A stretch of DNA of 64,000 bases from Roseateles sp049532965 (GCF_049532965.1 NZ_CP186694.1:1054001-1118000), one strand, 5' to 3'. Numbered from the stretch's first letter, positions 54,589-63,966 are shown. The notes: generated from the letters alone by a model not told the origin. Numbers and translations are program-made.

Positions 54589-56195
54589 GGCGTGGTTCCT
54601 TTGCGGGGTTTGAGCGCCGCTTCCCGCCATAGTTGCAACACGGCGTAGCTGCGGTAAGGGGCGAAATGGGCGGCGGCGGCGATCAGTTCCTTGGGACGGA
54701 GGGCCTGGCCCGCGCGCTGCTCCAGGCACTGCTTGAGGACGACATCGCCAGGCAGGTAGGCATCGGGCCAGCTCCAGCCGCGCATCAGCATGTAGTGCGC
54801 GGTCCATGGACCCAGGCCGGGCAGGGCGGCGAGTTCAGCGATCGCGTCCTCCACCGTGCCGCGCCCCTGCGCGAACGCCAGCGCCGGCCATTGGCGGGCG
54901 AGGTCGATGAGCGCCTGCGCGCGGCGGGCCGGCATGCCGAGCGAGGCGATGTCGTCGACGGTCGCGGCGGCCAGCGCAGGGGGCGCCGGGAACACATGGG
55001 TGACGCCCGGTGGCGCATGGGCTGCGTCGGGCAGCGGCTCACCGAACCTGGCGATCAGGCGCGTCGCCAGCGTGCGCGCCGCGGCCACCGTCACTTGCTG
55101 GCCGAGTACCGCGCGGATCGCCAGTTCGAACCGGTCCAGCGAGCCCGGCAGCCGCAGCCCCTCGGCGGCGGGGCCCAGCGTCTCGCCGAGCGCGGCGGCG
55201 ATCGCCTGCGGGTCCGCGTCGAGGTCCAGCCAGCGCCGCAGTTTCGGCATCAGCGCTGCGATCGCGGGCCACAGCGATGGGCTCAGCGAGAGCCGCACCT
55301 GGGGCCGCTCCACGCCATCGGGACTCAGCCGCAGCGAGAGCCAGCCCAGCAGGTCGGACTGGCCGGGCCGCACCAACCGCACGCTGCGCGACAGCGCCAG
55401 CCGCTCGACGTCGACCACCTCCACCCCCGGCACCGCACGCGCCGCGAGAAAGCGCAGCAGCTCGCTGCCGAGCAAGGGTGGTCGCAGGTCGAGTCGCAGT
55501 TCGGCGGTTTCCGCGGCGGCACCGGATGCGCCGGCGGCGATGTCCTCGCTCCCCCGGGGACCGCCCTTGGCGCCGCCCTTGCGCAGCGCGGTCGGACTGA
55601 GGCGGTACTGCTCCTGGAACGCCGCGTTGAAGCGCCGCAGGCTGGCGAAGCCCGACGCCAGGGCCACTTCCGATACCGGCAGGCGCGTGTCCGTCAGCAA
55701 CTGTTTCGCGAGCAGCAAGCGGCGCGTCTGGAGGTACTGGAGCGGCGCGACGCCATGCACGGCGGTGAAGACCCGGCGCACATGCCGCTCGCTGACGCCG
55801 AGGTGGGCGGCCAGGGCGGGCAGCGATGCGTCCTCGGGCGCGCACTCGTCCAGCCAGCGGGCGGCCTCGCGGGCCAGCACCTCCGCGGCGTCCATCGTGC
55901 TCCAAGGACGTGCGGCCGGCGCCAGTTCGGGGCGGCACTTCAGGCAGGGGCGGAAGCGGGCCGCCTCTGCGAGCGTTGCGCTGGGAAAGAAGCGGCAGTT
56001 CTCGCGGCGCGGTGTTCGCACGCGGCAGATGGGGCGGCAGTAGACGCCGGTCGAGGTCACGCCGACGAACCATTGGCCGTCGAAGCGGGCATCCCGCGCC
56101 AGCAGCGCCGGATAGCAATGGTCGGGGTCGAGGAGGAAGTCCATGAGCCGCATGATAGGAGCCGGTTCCGGCGGCATCTGGCCGTTTTCGGACAT
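54585..56195 (-). CDS. Ada-AlkA fusion: phosphotriester sensor, AraC regulator and 3-methyladenine glycosylase
   Basis: A 536-residue fusion protein. The N-terminal metal domain keeps all four cysteines of E. coli Ada with identical spacing (C53, C57, C84, C87); C53 corresponds to the phosphotriester acceptor. An AraC-type double helix-turn-helix follows (about 105-210, LPALAAHLGVSERHVRRVFTA). After a linker, the C-terminal ~290 residues form an AlkA-type helix-hairpin-helix glycosylase, with LPGLGPWTAHYMLMR and the PGDVVL catalytic Asp region. It can sense methylation, activate transcription and excise alkylated bases. The start at 56195 has CAGGGA upstream; 56153 and 56144 are alternatives. 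Confidence 0.9.
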   Translation of the reverse strand: MSENGQMPPEPAPIMRLMDFLLDPDHCYPALLARDARFDGQWFVGVTSTGVYCRPICRVRTPRRENCRFFPSATLAEAARFRPCLKCRPELAPAARPWSTMDAAEVLAREAARWLDECAPEDASLPALAAHLGVSERHVRRVFTAVHGVAPLQYLQTRRLLLAKQLLTDTRLPVSEVALASGFASLRRFNAAFQEQYRLSPTALRKGGAKGGPRGSEDIAAGASGAAAETAELRLDLRPPLLGSELLRFLAARAVPGVEVVDVERLALSRSVRLVRPGQSDLLGWLSLRLSPDGVERPQVRLSLSPSLWPAIAALMPKLRRWLDLDADPQAIAAALGETLGPAAEGLRLPGSLDRFELAIRAVLGQQVTVAAARTLATRLIARFGEPLPDAAHAPPGVTHVFPAPPALAAATVDDIASLGMPARRAQALIDLARQWPALAFAQGRGTVEDAIAELAALPGLGPWTAHYMLMRGWSWPDAYLPGDVVLKQCLEQRAGQALRPKELIAAAAHFAPYRSYAVLQLWREAALKPRKGTTP

Positions 56196-56371
56196 GTCCC
56201 TGAACGGGTCCCGGCGCGTCGTTCACAAGCGATGACGAGGGGCTGGCCCGCCGATTGCCCTCGGTGGGCCCGCGGCGGGCTTTCGGTGCACGGGGTTACA
56301 CGGAGGCCTCACGACCGCTGCCTACAATGCGCCCCAGTTTTTCGAACCATTCCATTCCTGCAAGGACGCAC

Positions 56372-57760
56372 ATGCAAGTTCACGCATCCATCTTCAAGGC
56401 CTATGACATTCGCGGAGTCGTGGGTCAGACGCTGGACGAGACGCTGGCCGAGCACCTCGGCAAGGCCTTCGGCACGGAGGCGATCAACGCCGGCGAGAAG
56501 GCCGTCGCGGTGGGCCGCGATGGCCGCCTGTCGGGGCCGTCGCTGGTGGATGCGCTGATTCGCGGCCTGAAGTCGACCGGCCTGGATGTCGTCGACATCG
56601 GCGCGGTGACGACGCCGATGCTGTACTACGTGGCCGCGACGCGCGGCAAGCATGGCTGCAACTCCGGCATCCAGGTCACCGGCAGCCACAACCCGAAGGA
56701 CTACAACGGCTTCAAGATGGTCCTGAAGGGGGCCGCCGTCTACGGTGAGCAGATCCAGGGCCTGAAGCGCCGCATCGAGGCCGAGGACTACGTCACCGGC
56801 AAGGGTCGGGTGGGCCAGATGGACATCGTGGCCGAGTACACGCAGCGCATCGTCCGCGACGCCAAGCTGGCGCGTCCGATGAAGGTGGTGGTGGACAGCG
56901 GCAACGGCATTCCGGGCGCGACCGCGCCGGCCATCCTGCGCGCGCTGGGCTGCGAGGTGGTGGACATCTTCTCGAAGGTCGATGGCGACTTCCCGAACCA
57001 CCATCCGGATCCGTCGCGTCCCGAGAACCTGGAGGACCTCAAGCGCATCGTCCATGCGACCGATGCGGAGCTGGGCCTGGCCTTCGACGGCGACGGCGAC
57101 CGCCTGGGCATCGTGACCAAGGACGGCACGATGATCATGCCGGACCGCCAGATCATGCTGATCGCGGCGGACATCCTCGAGCGTCAGCCGGGCGCGGAGA
57201 TCATCTTCGACGTCAAGTGCACGCAACGCCTGGCCCCGTGGATTCGCGAGCATGGCGGCAAGCCGCTGATGTGGATGACGGGCCACTCGCTGGCCAAGGC
57301 CAAGCTGAAGGAGACGGGCGCACCGCTGGCGGGCGAGCTGTCGGGCCACATCTTCTTCGCCGAGCGCTGGTATGGCTTCGACGACGCGATGTACACGGCC
57401 GCGCGGATGCTGGAGATCCTGTCGCGCAGCGAAGACCCCAGCAAGGTGCTGAACGACCTGCCCAACAGCGTCAACACGCCGGAACTGAACGTGCCGTGCA
57501 AGGAAGGCGAGCACCACGAGGTCGTGGCCAAGCTGAAGGAGATCGCGGAGTTCCCGAACGCCAAGGAGGTCATCACGATCGACGGCATGCGTGTCGAGTA
57601 CGACGATGGCTTCGGGCTGGTGCGGGCGTCCAACACGACGCCGGTGCTGGTGCTGCGTTTCGAGGGCCACACCCAGGAAGCGCTGGAGCGCATCCAGAAG
57701 GAGGTGCTGGCCCAGCTCTCCCGCGTGAAGTCGGACATCACCTTCAAGTCCGGTCATTGA
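56372..57760 (+). CDS. Phosphomannomutase/phosphoglucomutase
   Basis: A 462-residue alpha-D-phosphohexomutase of the AlgC/ManB type. Phosphoserine105 lies in TGSHNPKD, the magnesium loop DGDGDR is at 239-244, and GELSGH is the sugar-binding loop. It interconverts hexose 1- and 6-phosphates to supply nucleotide sugars for LPS, exopolysaccharide or alginate-like polymers. AAGGA precedes the ATG. waaA follows 18 bp later, so the two sugar-activation/LPS genes are probably co-transcribed. Confidence 0.92.
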   Translation: MQVHASIFKAYDIRGVVGQTLDETLAEHLGKAFGTEAINAGEKAVAVGRDGRLSGPSLVDALIRGLKSTGLDVVDIGAVTTPMLYYVAATRGKHGCNSGIQVTGSHNPKDYNGFKMVLKGAAVYGEQIQGLKRRIEAEDYVTGKGRVGQMDIVAEYTQRIVRDAKLARPMKVVVDSGNGIPGATAPAILRALGCEVVDIFSKVDGDFPNHHPDPSRPENLEDLKRIVHATDAELGLAFDGDGDRLGIVTKDGTMIMPDRQIMLIAADILERQPGAEIIFDVKCTQRLAPWIREHGGKPLMWMTGHSLAKAKLKETGAPLAGELSGHIFFAERWYGFDDAMYTAARMLEILSRSEDPSKVLNDLPNSVNTPELNVPCKEGEHHEVVAKLKEIAEFPNAKEVITIDGMRVEYDDGFGLVRASNTTPVLVLRFEGHTQEALERIQKEVLAQLSRVKSDITFKSGH

Positions 57761-57778
57761 TCGACGCCTGAGCGCCTC

Positions 57779-59092
57779 TTGGTCGTCGATTCGTTCAAGG
57801 AGCGCCTGGCGCGCGGACTCTTCAGCACGGTGCTGAGGCTCGCGACGCCGGCGTACCTGCTGCGCCTATTCCTGCGCGGACGACAGGAGCCGCTCTACAA
57901 GGCGCATCCGGCGGAGCGCTTCGGCTTCGGCGAGGCGATCGCGCCGGGATCGGTCTGGGTGCATGCGGTGTCGCTCGGCGAGACCCGGGCGGCGGCGGCG
58001 CTGATCGATCGCCTGCGGCAGGAGCGGCCCGGTCTGCGCTTGCTCCTGACGCACACGACGGCGACGGGTCGGGAGGCCGGTCGTGCGCTGCTGCGTGATG
58101 GCGACGAGCAGCGTTGGCTGCCGTTCGATACGCCGGGAGCGGTGCGGCGTTTCCTGAAGCGCACGCGGCCGGCGGTCGGCGTGTTGATGGAGACCGAGAT
58201 CTGGCCCAACGTCCAGCATGAGGCGTTGAAGGCCGGTGTGCCGATGGTGTTGGCGAATGCGCGCCTGTCCGCGCGCAGCCTGCGTCGCGGCGAGAAATTC
58301 AAGGCGCTGCTGGCGCCCGCGGCGCGCAGCCTTCGGCTGGCGCTGGCGCAAACGACCGAGGACGCGCAGCGCCTGCGACAGGCCGGCGTGCCGGAGGTGC
58401 GGGTCTGCGGCAACCTGAAGTTTGACCTGCAGCCCGATGAGGCGTTGCTGGCGCGTGGTCGCGCCTGGCGCGCGGCGTTGAACCGGCCGGTGGTGATGCT
58501 GGCGGTGTCTCGCGAGGGCGAGGAAGCCGCGATGCTGACCGCCTGGAAGGCTGCGGAGCAGGCGAGGGCGAGGGCGGGTTCGCCGCTGCTGCTCATCGTG
58601 CCGAGGCATCCGCAGCGATTCGATGAGATCGCGGCGTTGGTGGTGGACGCGGGGCTGACGCTGGCGCGTCGCAGCGCCTTCGGGTCCAGTGGCATTGCGA
58701 CACCGCCGCTGAGCGCGGGTCTGTCGCAGGTGTGGCTGGGTGACTCGATGCGCGAGATGGCGCTGTACTACGGACTGGCCGACGTGGCGCTGCTGGGAGG
58801 CAGCTTCGAGAAGCTGGGCGGGCAGAACCTGATCGAGACGGCGGCCTGTGGCGTGCCCTTGTTCATGGGGCCGCACACCTTCAACTTTGCCGAGGCGGCG
58901 GAGCTCTCGCTGCAGGCTGGCGCGTCACGCCGCGTGGAGACGCTTGAGCAAGGGCTCGACCAGGCGCTCGCGCTCATCACGCAGCGCCAGGAGCGCGACG
59001 CGATGGCCACCGCAGCCACCGCATTCGCCGCGGCACACCGTGGCGCCGCAGCAAGGATGGCTGCACCGATCCTGGAACTCGCCAAGAACTGA
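57779..59092 (+). CDS. waaA: 3-deoxy-D-manno-octulosonic acid transferase
   Basis: A 437-residue GT30 enzyme that adds Kdo from CMP-Kdo to lipid A at the inner membrane. An N-terminal hydrophobic anchor (LFSTVLRLATPAYLLRLFLRG), VWVHAVSLGETRAAAALIDRL, PVVMLAVSREGEEAAMLTAW and the C-terminal LGGSFEKLGGQNLIETAACG match WaaA/KdtA. The start at 57779 uses TTG and is 18 bp after the mutase stop; no in-frame ATG or GTG precedes the conserved region, so an unusual start seems real. It converges on the PilB-like gene. Confidence 0.92.
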   Translation: MVVDSFKERLARGLFSTVLRLATPAYLLRLFLRGRQEPLYKAHPAERFGFGEAIAPGSVWVHAVSLGETRAAAALIDRLRQERPGLRLLLTHTTATGREAGRALLRDGDEQRWLPFDTPGAVRRFLKRTRPAVGVLMETEIWPNVQHEALKAGVPMVLANARLSARSLRRGEKFKALLAPAARSLRLALAQTTEDAQRLRQAGVPEVRVCGNLKFDLQPDEALLARGRAWRAALNRPVVMLAVSREGEEAAMLTAWKAAEQARARAGSPLLLIVPRHPQRFDEIAALVVDAGLTLARRSAFGSSGIATPPLSAGLSQVWLGDSMREMALYYGLADVALLGGSFEKLGGQNLIETAACGVPLFMGPHTFNFAEAAELSLQAGASRRVETLEQGLDQALALITQRQERDAMATAATAFAAAHRGAAARMAAPILELAKN

Positions 59093-59133
59093 CCCGAGGA
59101 CTTTGGGAGAGGGCAACCGGGCGCAACCGGGCG

Positions 59134-61668
59134 TTATTGGTTGCTGGTGGAGCGGACCTCGCCAAGCGTGGTCACGCCCTGCAGGACCTTCGCAATGCCA
59201 TCCTGGCGCAGCGTTCGCATGCCCTCGGACATCGCAAGGTGCATCAACTCCTCGGCACGTCCACCCGTCTGGATGAGCCGGCGGATCGGTCGCGATACGG
59301 TCAGCAACTCGTGCAGGCCGGCTCTGCCCTTGAAGCCGGTGTTGTCGCACTTGTCGCAGCCCGGCGAGTGGTAGTGCAACAGACTCGGCTGGCCGTAGGC
59401 ACCTTTCCATTCGGCCAGCACCGACTCACGCGAAGGCCGGTTCTCGGCCGAGAACACATGCAGGTAGTCGTCCAGCAACTCGTTCAGCGTGGCCTCCGGC
59501 ATCGGCTCGGCCTTGCGGCACGACGGACACAGGCGCCGCACCAGCCGCTGCGCCAGCACCGCCAGCAGCGAGTCAGCAAAGTTGAACGGATCCATGCCCA
59601 TGTCGAGCAGACGCGTCACCGTCTCCGGCGCGCTGTTCGTGTGCAGCGTCGACAACACCAGGTGACCCGTCAGCGAGGCCTCGACCGCGATCTCCGCCGT
59701 CTCCTCGTCACGGATCTCGCCGACCATGATCACGTCCGGATCCGCCCGCAGAAAGGCCCGCAACGCCTTGGCAAAGGTCCAGTCGATTTTCGGATTGACC
59801 TGGACCTGCCGCAGACCCGCCTGCGTGATCTCGACCGGGTCCTCCGCCGTCCAGATCTTGCGTTCCGGCGTGTTGATGTTGGCCAGCACCGAGTGCAGCG
59901 TCGTCGTCTTGCCCGACCCCGTCGGACCCACACACAACACCATGCCGTAAGGGCGCTCCGACGCCGCCTTCAACTCCCGCAGGTTGCGTTCCGAGAATCC
60001 CAGCTTCTCCATCGGGATCGGCTTGGCCGAGGCCAGGATCCGCATCACCACGTCCTCCAGGCCGTTGCTGGTCGGGATGGTGGCGACCCGCAGCTCGATC
60101 TTGTGCTGCGGCGAGAACTTCGAGAAGTTGATCTTGCCGTCCTGCGGCTTGCGACGCTCGGAGATGTCGAGGTCGCACATGATCTTGATGCGCGCGATCA
60201 TCGCGCTCCGGTAGGTGTGCGGCAGCTCCAGGTGAGGCTGCAGCACCCCGTCCTTGCGGAACCGGATCTTGACCTTCTCCTTGCCCGGATAGGTCTCGAT
60301 GTGGATGTCCGACACATGCTGGTTGTGCGCGTCGATGATCATCGTGTTGATCAGCCGCACCAGCGAGTTGTCGCTCTGCTCGATCTGCCGCTCTTCCTCC
60401 CGCGCCGCCTCACGGGCCACCTGCTCCTGGCCCTCGCGCTCCAGCGTCTCGATCAGCTTGTCGGAGCTGTCGAGCTCGAAGTCCATCGTCAGCGCCGGCA
60501 GCCCGCTGCCAGTCGCCAGCGTCGGTTGCCCGCCAAAGCGTTCGTAGGTGCCGGGGATGGTGAAGGCGAGGGTGCCCAGTCGCGCCAGCGCCGGCACCAC
60601 CTTGAGCTGGGTGATGAACTCGACCTCGTCGATGCAGTCGCGCCGCGTCGGATCCTCCATCGCGACGATCAGGCGGCCGTCCCGCAGCACCAGCGGCAGC
60701 ACTTCCAGCCGCCGCGCCACGGAGAACGGCAGCTTGCGCACGGCGTCGGGCTCGATGGCGAAGTTGTCCGCATCGACCAGCGGATACCCCATCTTGCGCG
60801 CCAGCGCCGACTGCAACTGGGCCCGCGTCACGATGCCCTTGCGCACCAGCAGCTCGCCCAGCGGGACCGAGCGGTCCTGCTTCTGCTGCGCGAGCGCCTC
60901 GTCCAACTGTGCCTGCGTGACCAGCTCCAGCGCCAGCAGCGCCTCGCCGATGCGCACCATCGGCATCTTGGCCTGCTGCTCGATGGCGTTCATGAGCTGC
61001 TCGGCGCTGACGATGTGCTGCGCCACCAGGATGTCGCCAACGCGCCGGTCGCGCAGTTCGCGCTGCTCGTTGGCCGCGGCGTCGACCTGCTCCTGCGTCG
61101 CGGCCTGGTGGCGCACCAGCAGGTCGCCGATGCGCTCGCCCACCTCGTAGCTCACCAGCACCTCGCGCGGCACGAACATGCAGCGCACCCAGTCGCTGGT
61201 GTCGCTGACCGGCGGGAACAGGAACAGCCCCAGATCGGTCTCGTGATGGCCGATGGTGACGCCCCGTTGCTCCTCGCCGCCCTGGTAGACCAGCGTGAAC
61301 TCGCTGCGCGGTCGTTGGTCCAGCGACAGCGCATCGTCGGCCGTCGCCGGATCACGCGGCGGCACCTCGATGGCATGGAGCAGCTTCAGCGCCTTGAACT
61401 GCGAGAACTTCAGCGGCATCGCATTGCGCGCCGGCGGCACCACGACCTGCGCCAACCGCTCCGTCGGCACCATCAGGATGACCTTGCCCACGGTGCGGCT
61501 GCCGTTCAGGCCAAGGATCTCGCACGCCTGCGGCTCCCGCTGCGGACGCGGGCGCGGATAGGCGGCGAAAGGCGGCGTCGGCCACTCGAACTGCGTCCCT
61601 CCGCCCGCCGCCGCAGGCGCGGTCGGCTGGGCATGGGGCCATTGCAGCGGCACGGACGGATCGGTCAT
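59134..61668 (-). CDS. PilB/GspE-like secretion ATPase with four N-terminal 30-residue repeats
   Basis: An 844-residue type IV pilus/type II secretion ATPase, longer than the usual ~570. The C-terminal motor has Walker A GPTGSGKT (581-588), the Asp/Walker B region IWTAEDPVEI and VGEIRDEETA, the His box TLHTNSAPETVTRL and the CPSC-type zinc motif (RRLCPSCRKAE). The N-terminal ~175 residues form an unrecognised region, followed by four tandem repeats starting at 179, 209, 239 and 269, each like (R/P)-x-G-(D/E)-x-L...QL..A. Such repeats resemble MshEN/GspE-N helical hairpins, some of which bind cyclic di-GMP. GGAG lies a few bases before the ATG. No other pil or gsp genes flank it. Confidence 0.88.
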   Translation of the reverse strand: MTDPSVPLQWPHAQPTAPAAAGGGTQFEWPTPPFAAYPRPRPQREPQACEILGLNGSRTVGKVILMVPTERLAQVVVPPARNAMPLKFSQFKALKLLHAIEVPPRDPATADDALSLDQRPRSEFTLVYQGGEEQRGVTIGHHETDLGLFLFPPVSDTSDWVRCMFVPREVLVSYEVGERIGDLLVRHQAATQEQVDAAANEQRELRDRRVGDILVAQHIVSAEQLMNAIEQQAKMPMVRIGEALLALELVTQAQLDEALAQQKQDRSVPLGELLVRKGIVTRAQLQSALARKMGYPLVDADNFAIEPDAVRKLPFSVARRLEVLPLVLRDGRLIVAMEDPTRRDCIDEVEFITQLKVVPALARLGTLAFTIPGTYERFGGQPTLATGSGLPALTMDFELDSSDKLIETLEREGQEQVAREAAREEERQIEQSDNSLVRLINTMIIDAHNQHVSDIHIETYPGKEKVKIRFRKDGVLQPHLELPHTYRSAMIARIKIMCDLDISERRKPQDGKINFSKFSPQHKIELRVATIPTSNGLEDVVMRILASAKPIPMEKLGFSERNLRELKAASERPYGMVLCVGPTGSGKTTTLHSVLANINTPERKIWTAEDPVEITQAGLRQVQVNPKIDWTFAKALRAFLRADPDVIMVGEIRDEETAEIAVEASLTGHLVLSTLHTNSAPETVTRLLDMGMDPFNFADSLLAVLAQRLVRRLCPSCRKAEPMPEATLNELLDDYLHVFSAENRPSRESVLAEWKGAYGQPSLLHYHSPGCDKCDNTGFKGRAGLHELLTVSRPIRRLIQTGGRAEELMHLAMSEGMRTLRQDGIAKVLQGVTTLGEVRSTSNQ
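60775..61134 (-). repeat. Four tandem 90-bp/30-residue repeats in the PilB-like gene
   Basis: The repeats occupy residues 179-298 and begin RIGDLLV, RVGDILV, RIGEALL and PLGELLV at exactly 30-residue intervals. Each then has a Q-L/V-x-x-A segment about 14 residues on. They diverge in DNA sequence, so this is an old protein-level duplication rather than a recent DNA repeat. Confidence 0.8.
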
Positions 61669-61800
61669 CTGGCGGTCTCCGCGGAATTCTGTCTGGGCAG
61701 GTAATAACTTCGAGGCGGAAGGGTAACCCGTTTGTGATGCATCCACTACCCAGGGAAGCAGGTGGCATGCCCGGTCGCGCGCCTCAGGCGGCGCCCATCC

Positions 61801-61835
61801 TGGGCTCATGCGGGGCTCATGCGGGGTTCATGCGG
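61801..61835. repeat. Imperfect 11-bp tandem repeat upstream of pcp
   Basis: Three near copies of GGGGCTCATGC-type units (TGGGCTCATGC, GGGGCTCATGC, GGGGTTCATGC) lie just before the pcp start, with a partial fourth (GGTTCATCGGG). They sit between the divergent PilB-like and pcp genes and may be slippage products. No regulatory role is evident. Confidence 0.5.
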
Positions 61836-61866
61836 TTCATCGGGCATGGCGACTAGACTTGCTGCC

Positions 61867-62505
61867 GTGAAGAACATCCTGGTGACGGGCTTCGAGCCCT
61901 TTGGCGGCGAGACCGTCAATCCCTCCTGGGAACTGGCCCGTGCGCTGAACGGCGAGTTGATCGCGGGGATGCGGGTGGTGGCGGTGGAATTGCCGTGCGT
62001 CTTCGGCGCGGCGCTGGCGCGACTGGACGAGGCGTTGCTCCGCGTGAAGCCTGCCGTGGTGCTGGCGATCGGCCAGGCCGGAGGACGCTGCGATCTGTCG
62101 CTGGAACGGGTCGCGATCAATGTCGACGACGCTCGCATTCCCGATAACGCCGGGGCACAGCCGGTGGATGAGCCGGTGGTGCCGGACGGGCCTGCCGCCT
62201 ATTTCTCGACGCTCCCGATCAAGGCGATCGTCGCGGGACTCAAGGCAGCGGGTTATCCGGCCTCGGTGTCGCAGACCGCGGGCACCTTCGTCTGCAACCA
62301 CGTCTTCTACGGGCTGCAGCACCGGTTGCGGGGGCAGGACGTGCGCAGCGGCTTCATGCACATCCCGTATCTGCCGGAGCAGGCGGCGCGCCATCCCGGC
62401 GCACCCAGCCTGCCGCTGCCCACCCTGGTGGCCGCCGCGCGACAGGCCCTGGAGCTGGCCGCCACCGCCCAGGAGATCCGGGCAGGCGGTGGCCAATTGG
62501 ACTGA
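61867..62505 (+). CDS. pcp: Pyroglutamyl-peptidase I
   Basis: A 212-residue cysteine peptidase (C15 family) that removes N-terminal pyroglutamate. From the GTG start, which gives the family-like N-terminus MKNILVTGFEPFGG, the catalytic residues are Glu80 (LSLERVAINVDDARIPDN), Cys143 (GTFVCNHVFYGL) and His165 (GFMHIPYLPEQ), matching the known triad. An in-frame ATG at 61846 would add seven residues. It is divergent from the PilB-like gene and convergent with eno, separated by 18 bp. Confidence 0.92.
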   Translation: MKNILVTGFEPFGGETVNPSWELARALNGELIAGMRVVAVELPCVFGAALARLDEALLRVKPAVVLAIGQAGGRCDLSLERVAINVDDARIPDNAGAQPVDEPVVPDGPAAYFSTLPIKAIVAGLKAAGYPASVSQTAGTFVCNHVFYGLQHRLRGQDVRSGFMHIPYLPEQAARHPGAPSLPLPTLVAAARQALELAATAQEIRAGGGQLD

Positions 62506-62523
62506 GTTGGGGGGCGTGCCCTG

Positions 62524-63810
62524 TCAGCGCAGGTTGTAGAACGCGGAGCGGCCGGGGTAGACCGCCACATCGCCCAGGTCTTCTTCGATGCGCAGCAACT
62601 GGTTGTACTTGGCCATGCGATCCGAGCGCGACAGCGAGCCGGTCTTGATCTGGCCCGCATTCAGGCCGACGGCGATGTCGGAGATCGTCGAGTCTTCCGT
62701 CTCGCCCGAGCGGTGCGAGATCACGGCCGTGTAGCCGGCGCGCTTGGCCATCTCGATGGCGGCGAAGGTCTCGGTCAGCGTGCCGATCTGGTTGATCTTG
62801 ATCAGGATCGAGTTGCCGATGCCCTTGTCGATGCCTTCCTTCAGGATCTTGGTGTTGGTGACGAACAGGTCGTCGCCCACCAGCTGCACCTTGTCGCCCA
62901 GCTTCTCGGTGATGTGCTTCCAGCCGCCCCAGTCGCCTTCGGCCATGCCGTCCTCGATCGAGATGATCGGGTACTTGTCGACCCAGGTGGCCAGCATGTC
63001 GGTCCATTGCTCGGCCGTCAGCTGGATGCCGCCTTCGCCGGCCAGCACGTACTTGCCGTCCTTGTAGAACTCGCTCGCGGCGCAGTCCAGGCCCAGCGCG
63101 ATCTGCTCGCCCGGCGTGTAGCCGGCCTTGTCGATCGCTTCCAGGATCAGCTGGATCGCGGCCTCATGGCTCTCGACGTTCGGGGCGAAACCACCCTCGT
63201 CGCCAACGGCGGTCGACATGCCCTTGAGATCGATGATCTTCTTCAGCGCGTGGAAGACCTCGGCCCCCCAGCGCAGCGCCTCACGGAACGACGGCGCGCC
63301 CACCGGGATGATCATCAGCTCCTGCAGGTCCAGCGAGTTGTTGGCATGCGCGCCGCCGTTGATGACGTTCATCATCGGCACCGGCAGCTGGTTGCCGGCC
63401 ATGCCGCCGAAATAGCGGTACAGCGGCAGTCCGGACTCTTCGGCGGCCGCGCGCGCGACGGCCATCGAGACCGCCAGCATCGCGTTGGCGCCCAGGCGGC
63501 TCTTGTTCTCGGTCCCGTCCAGGTCGATCAGGGTCTTGTCCAGGAAGGCCTGCTCCGAGGCATCCAGGCCCAGCACGGCTTCCGAGATCTCGGTGTTGAT
63601 GTGCTCGACCGCCTTCAGCACGCCCTTGCCCAGGTAGCGCGACTTGTCGTTGTCACGCAGTTCGATGGCCTCGCGCGAGCCGGTCGACGCGCCCGACGGC
63701 ACGGCGGCGCGGCCCATCACGCCGGACTCCAGCAGCACGTCGCATTCCACGGTGGGGTTGCCGCGGCTGTCGAGGATCTCGCGGCCGACGATGTCAACAA
63801 TGGCGCTCAT
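62524..63810 (-). CDS. eno: Enolase (phosphopyruvate hydratase)
   Basis: A 428-residue glycolytic enzyme that interconverts 2-phosphoglycerate and phosphoenolpyruvate. The start MSAIVDIVGREILDSRGNPTVE, the substrate loop ASTGSREAIELRD, the metal site in ISIEDGMAE and the signature ISHRSGETEDSTISDIAVG are all present at family positions. GGAG precedes the ATG. In many betaproteobacteria eno is near pyrG/kdsA; here its upstream neighbours lie outside the window. Confidence 0.97.
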   Translation of the reverse strand: MSAIVDIVGREILDSRGNPTVECDVLLESGVMGRAAVPSGASTGSREAIELRDNDKSRYLGKGVLKAVEHINTEISEAVLGLDASEQAFLDKTLIDLDGTENKSRLGANAMLAVSMAVARAAAEESGLPLYRYFGGMAGNQLPVPMMNVINGGAHANNSLDLQELMIIPVGAPSFREALRWGAEVFHALKKIIDLKGMSTAVGDEGGFAPNVESHEAAIQLILEAIDKAGYTPGEQIALGLDCAASEFYKDGKYVLAGEGGIQLTAEQWTDMLATWVDKYPIISIEDGMAEGDWGGWKHITEKLGDKVQLVGDDLFVTNTKILKEGIDKGIGNSILIKINQIGTLTETFAAIEMAKRAGYTAVISHRSGETEDSTISDIAVGLNAGQIKTGSLSRSDRMAKYNQLLRIEEDLGDVAVYPGRSAFYNLR

Positions 63811-63924
63811 GGGAACAGTCTCCAGAAGTGAACAAACTTGTGCGGCGCGCATGGTGCCAGCAAAGGGTTACCTGTGCTGAACAACCTGCGGCATGAAAGG
63901 GGGACGAACAGAGGGGGCGTCTTG

Positions 63925-63966
63925 CTCCCTCTCCCGCTTGCGGGAAAGGGTAGGGGTGAGGGCAAC
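63925..63966. repeat. GC-rich palindromic intergenic repeat (REP-like)
   Basis: CCCTCTCCCGC at 63927-63937 and GCGGGAAAGGG at 63940-63950 form a near-perfect stem, followed by GGGGTGAGGG. Elements built as CCCTCTCCC-loop-GGGAGAGGG-GGGGTGAGGG are dispersed in many proteobacterial genomes. It lies upstream of eno near the right edge; only one copy is in the window. Confidence 0.5.

Noticed and set aside
59113..59132. Two copies of a 10-bp direct repeat (GCAACCGGGC) between waaA and the PilB-like gene
   Set aside because: Too short and isolated to indicate an element; probably simple slippage between convergent genes.
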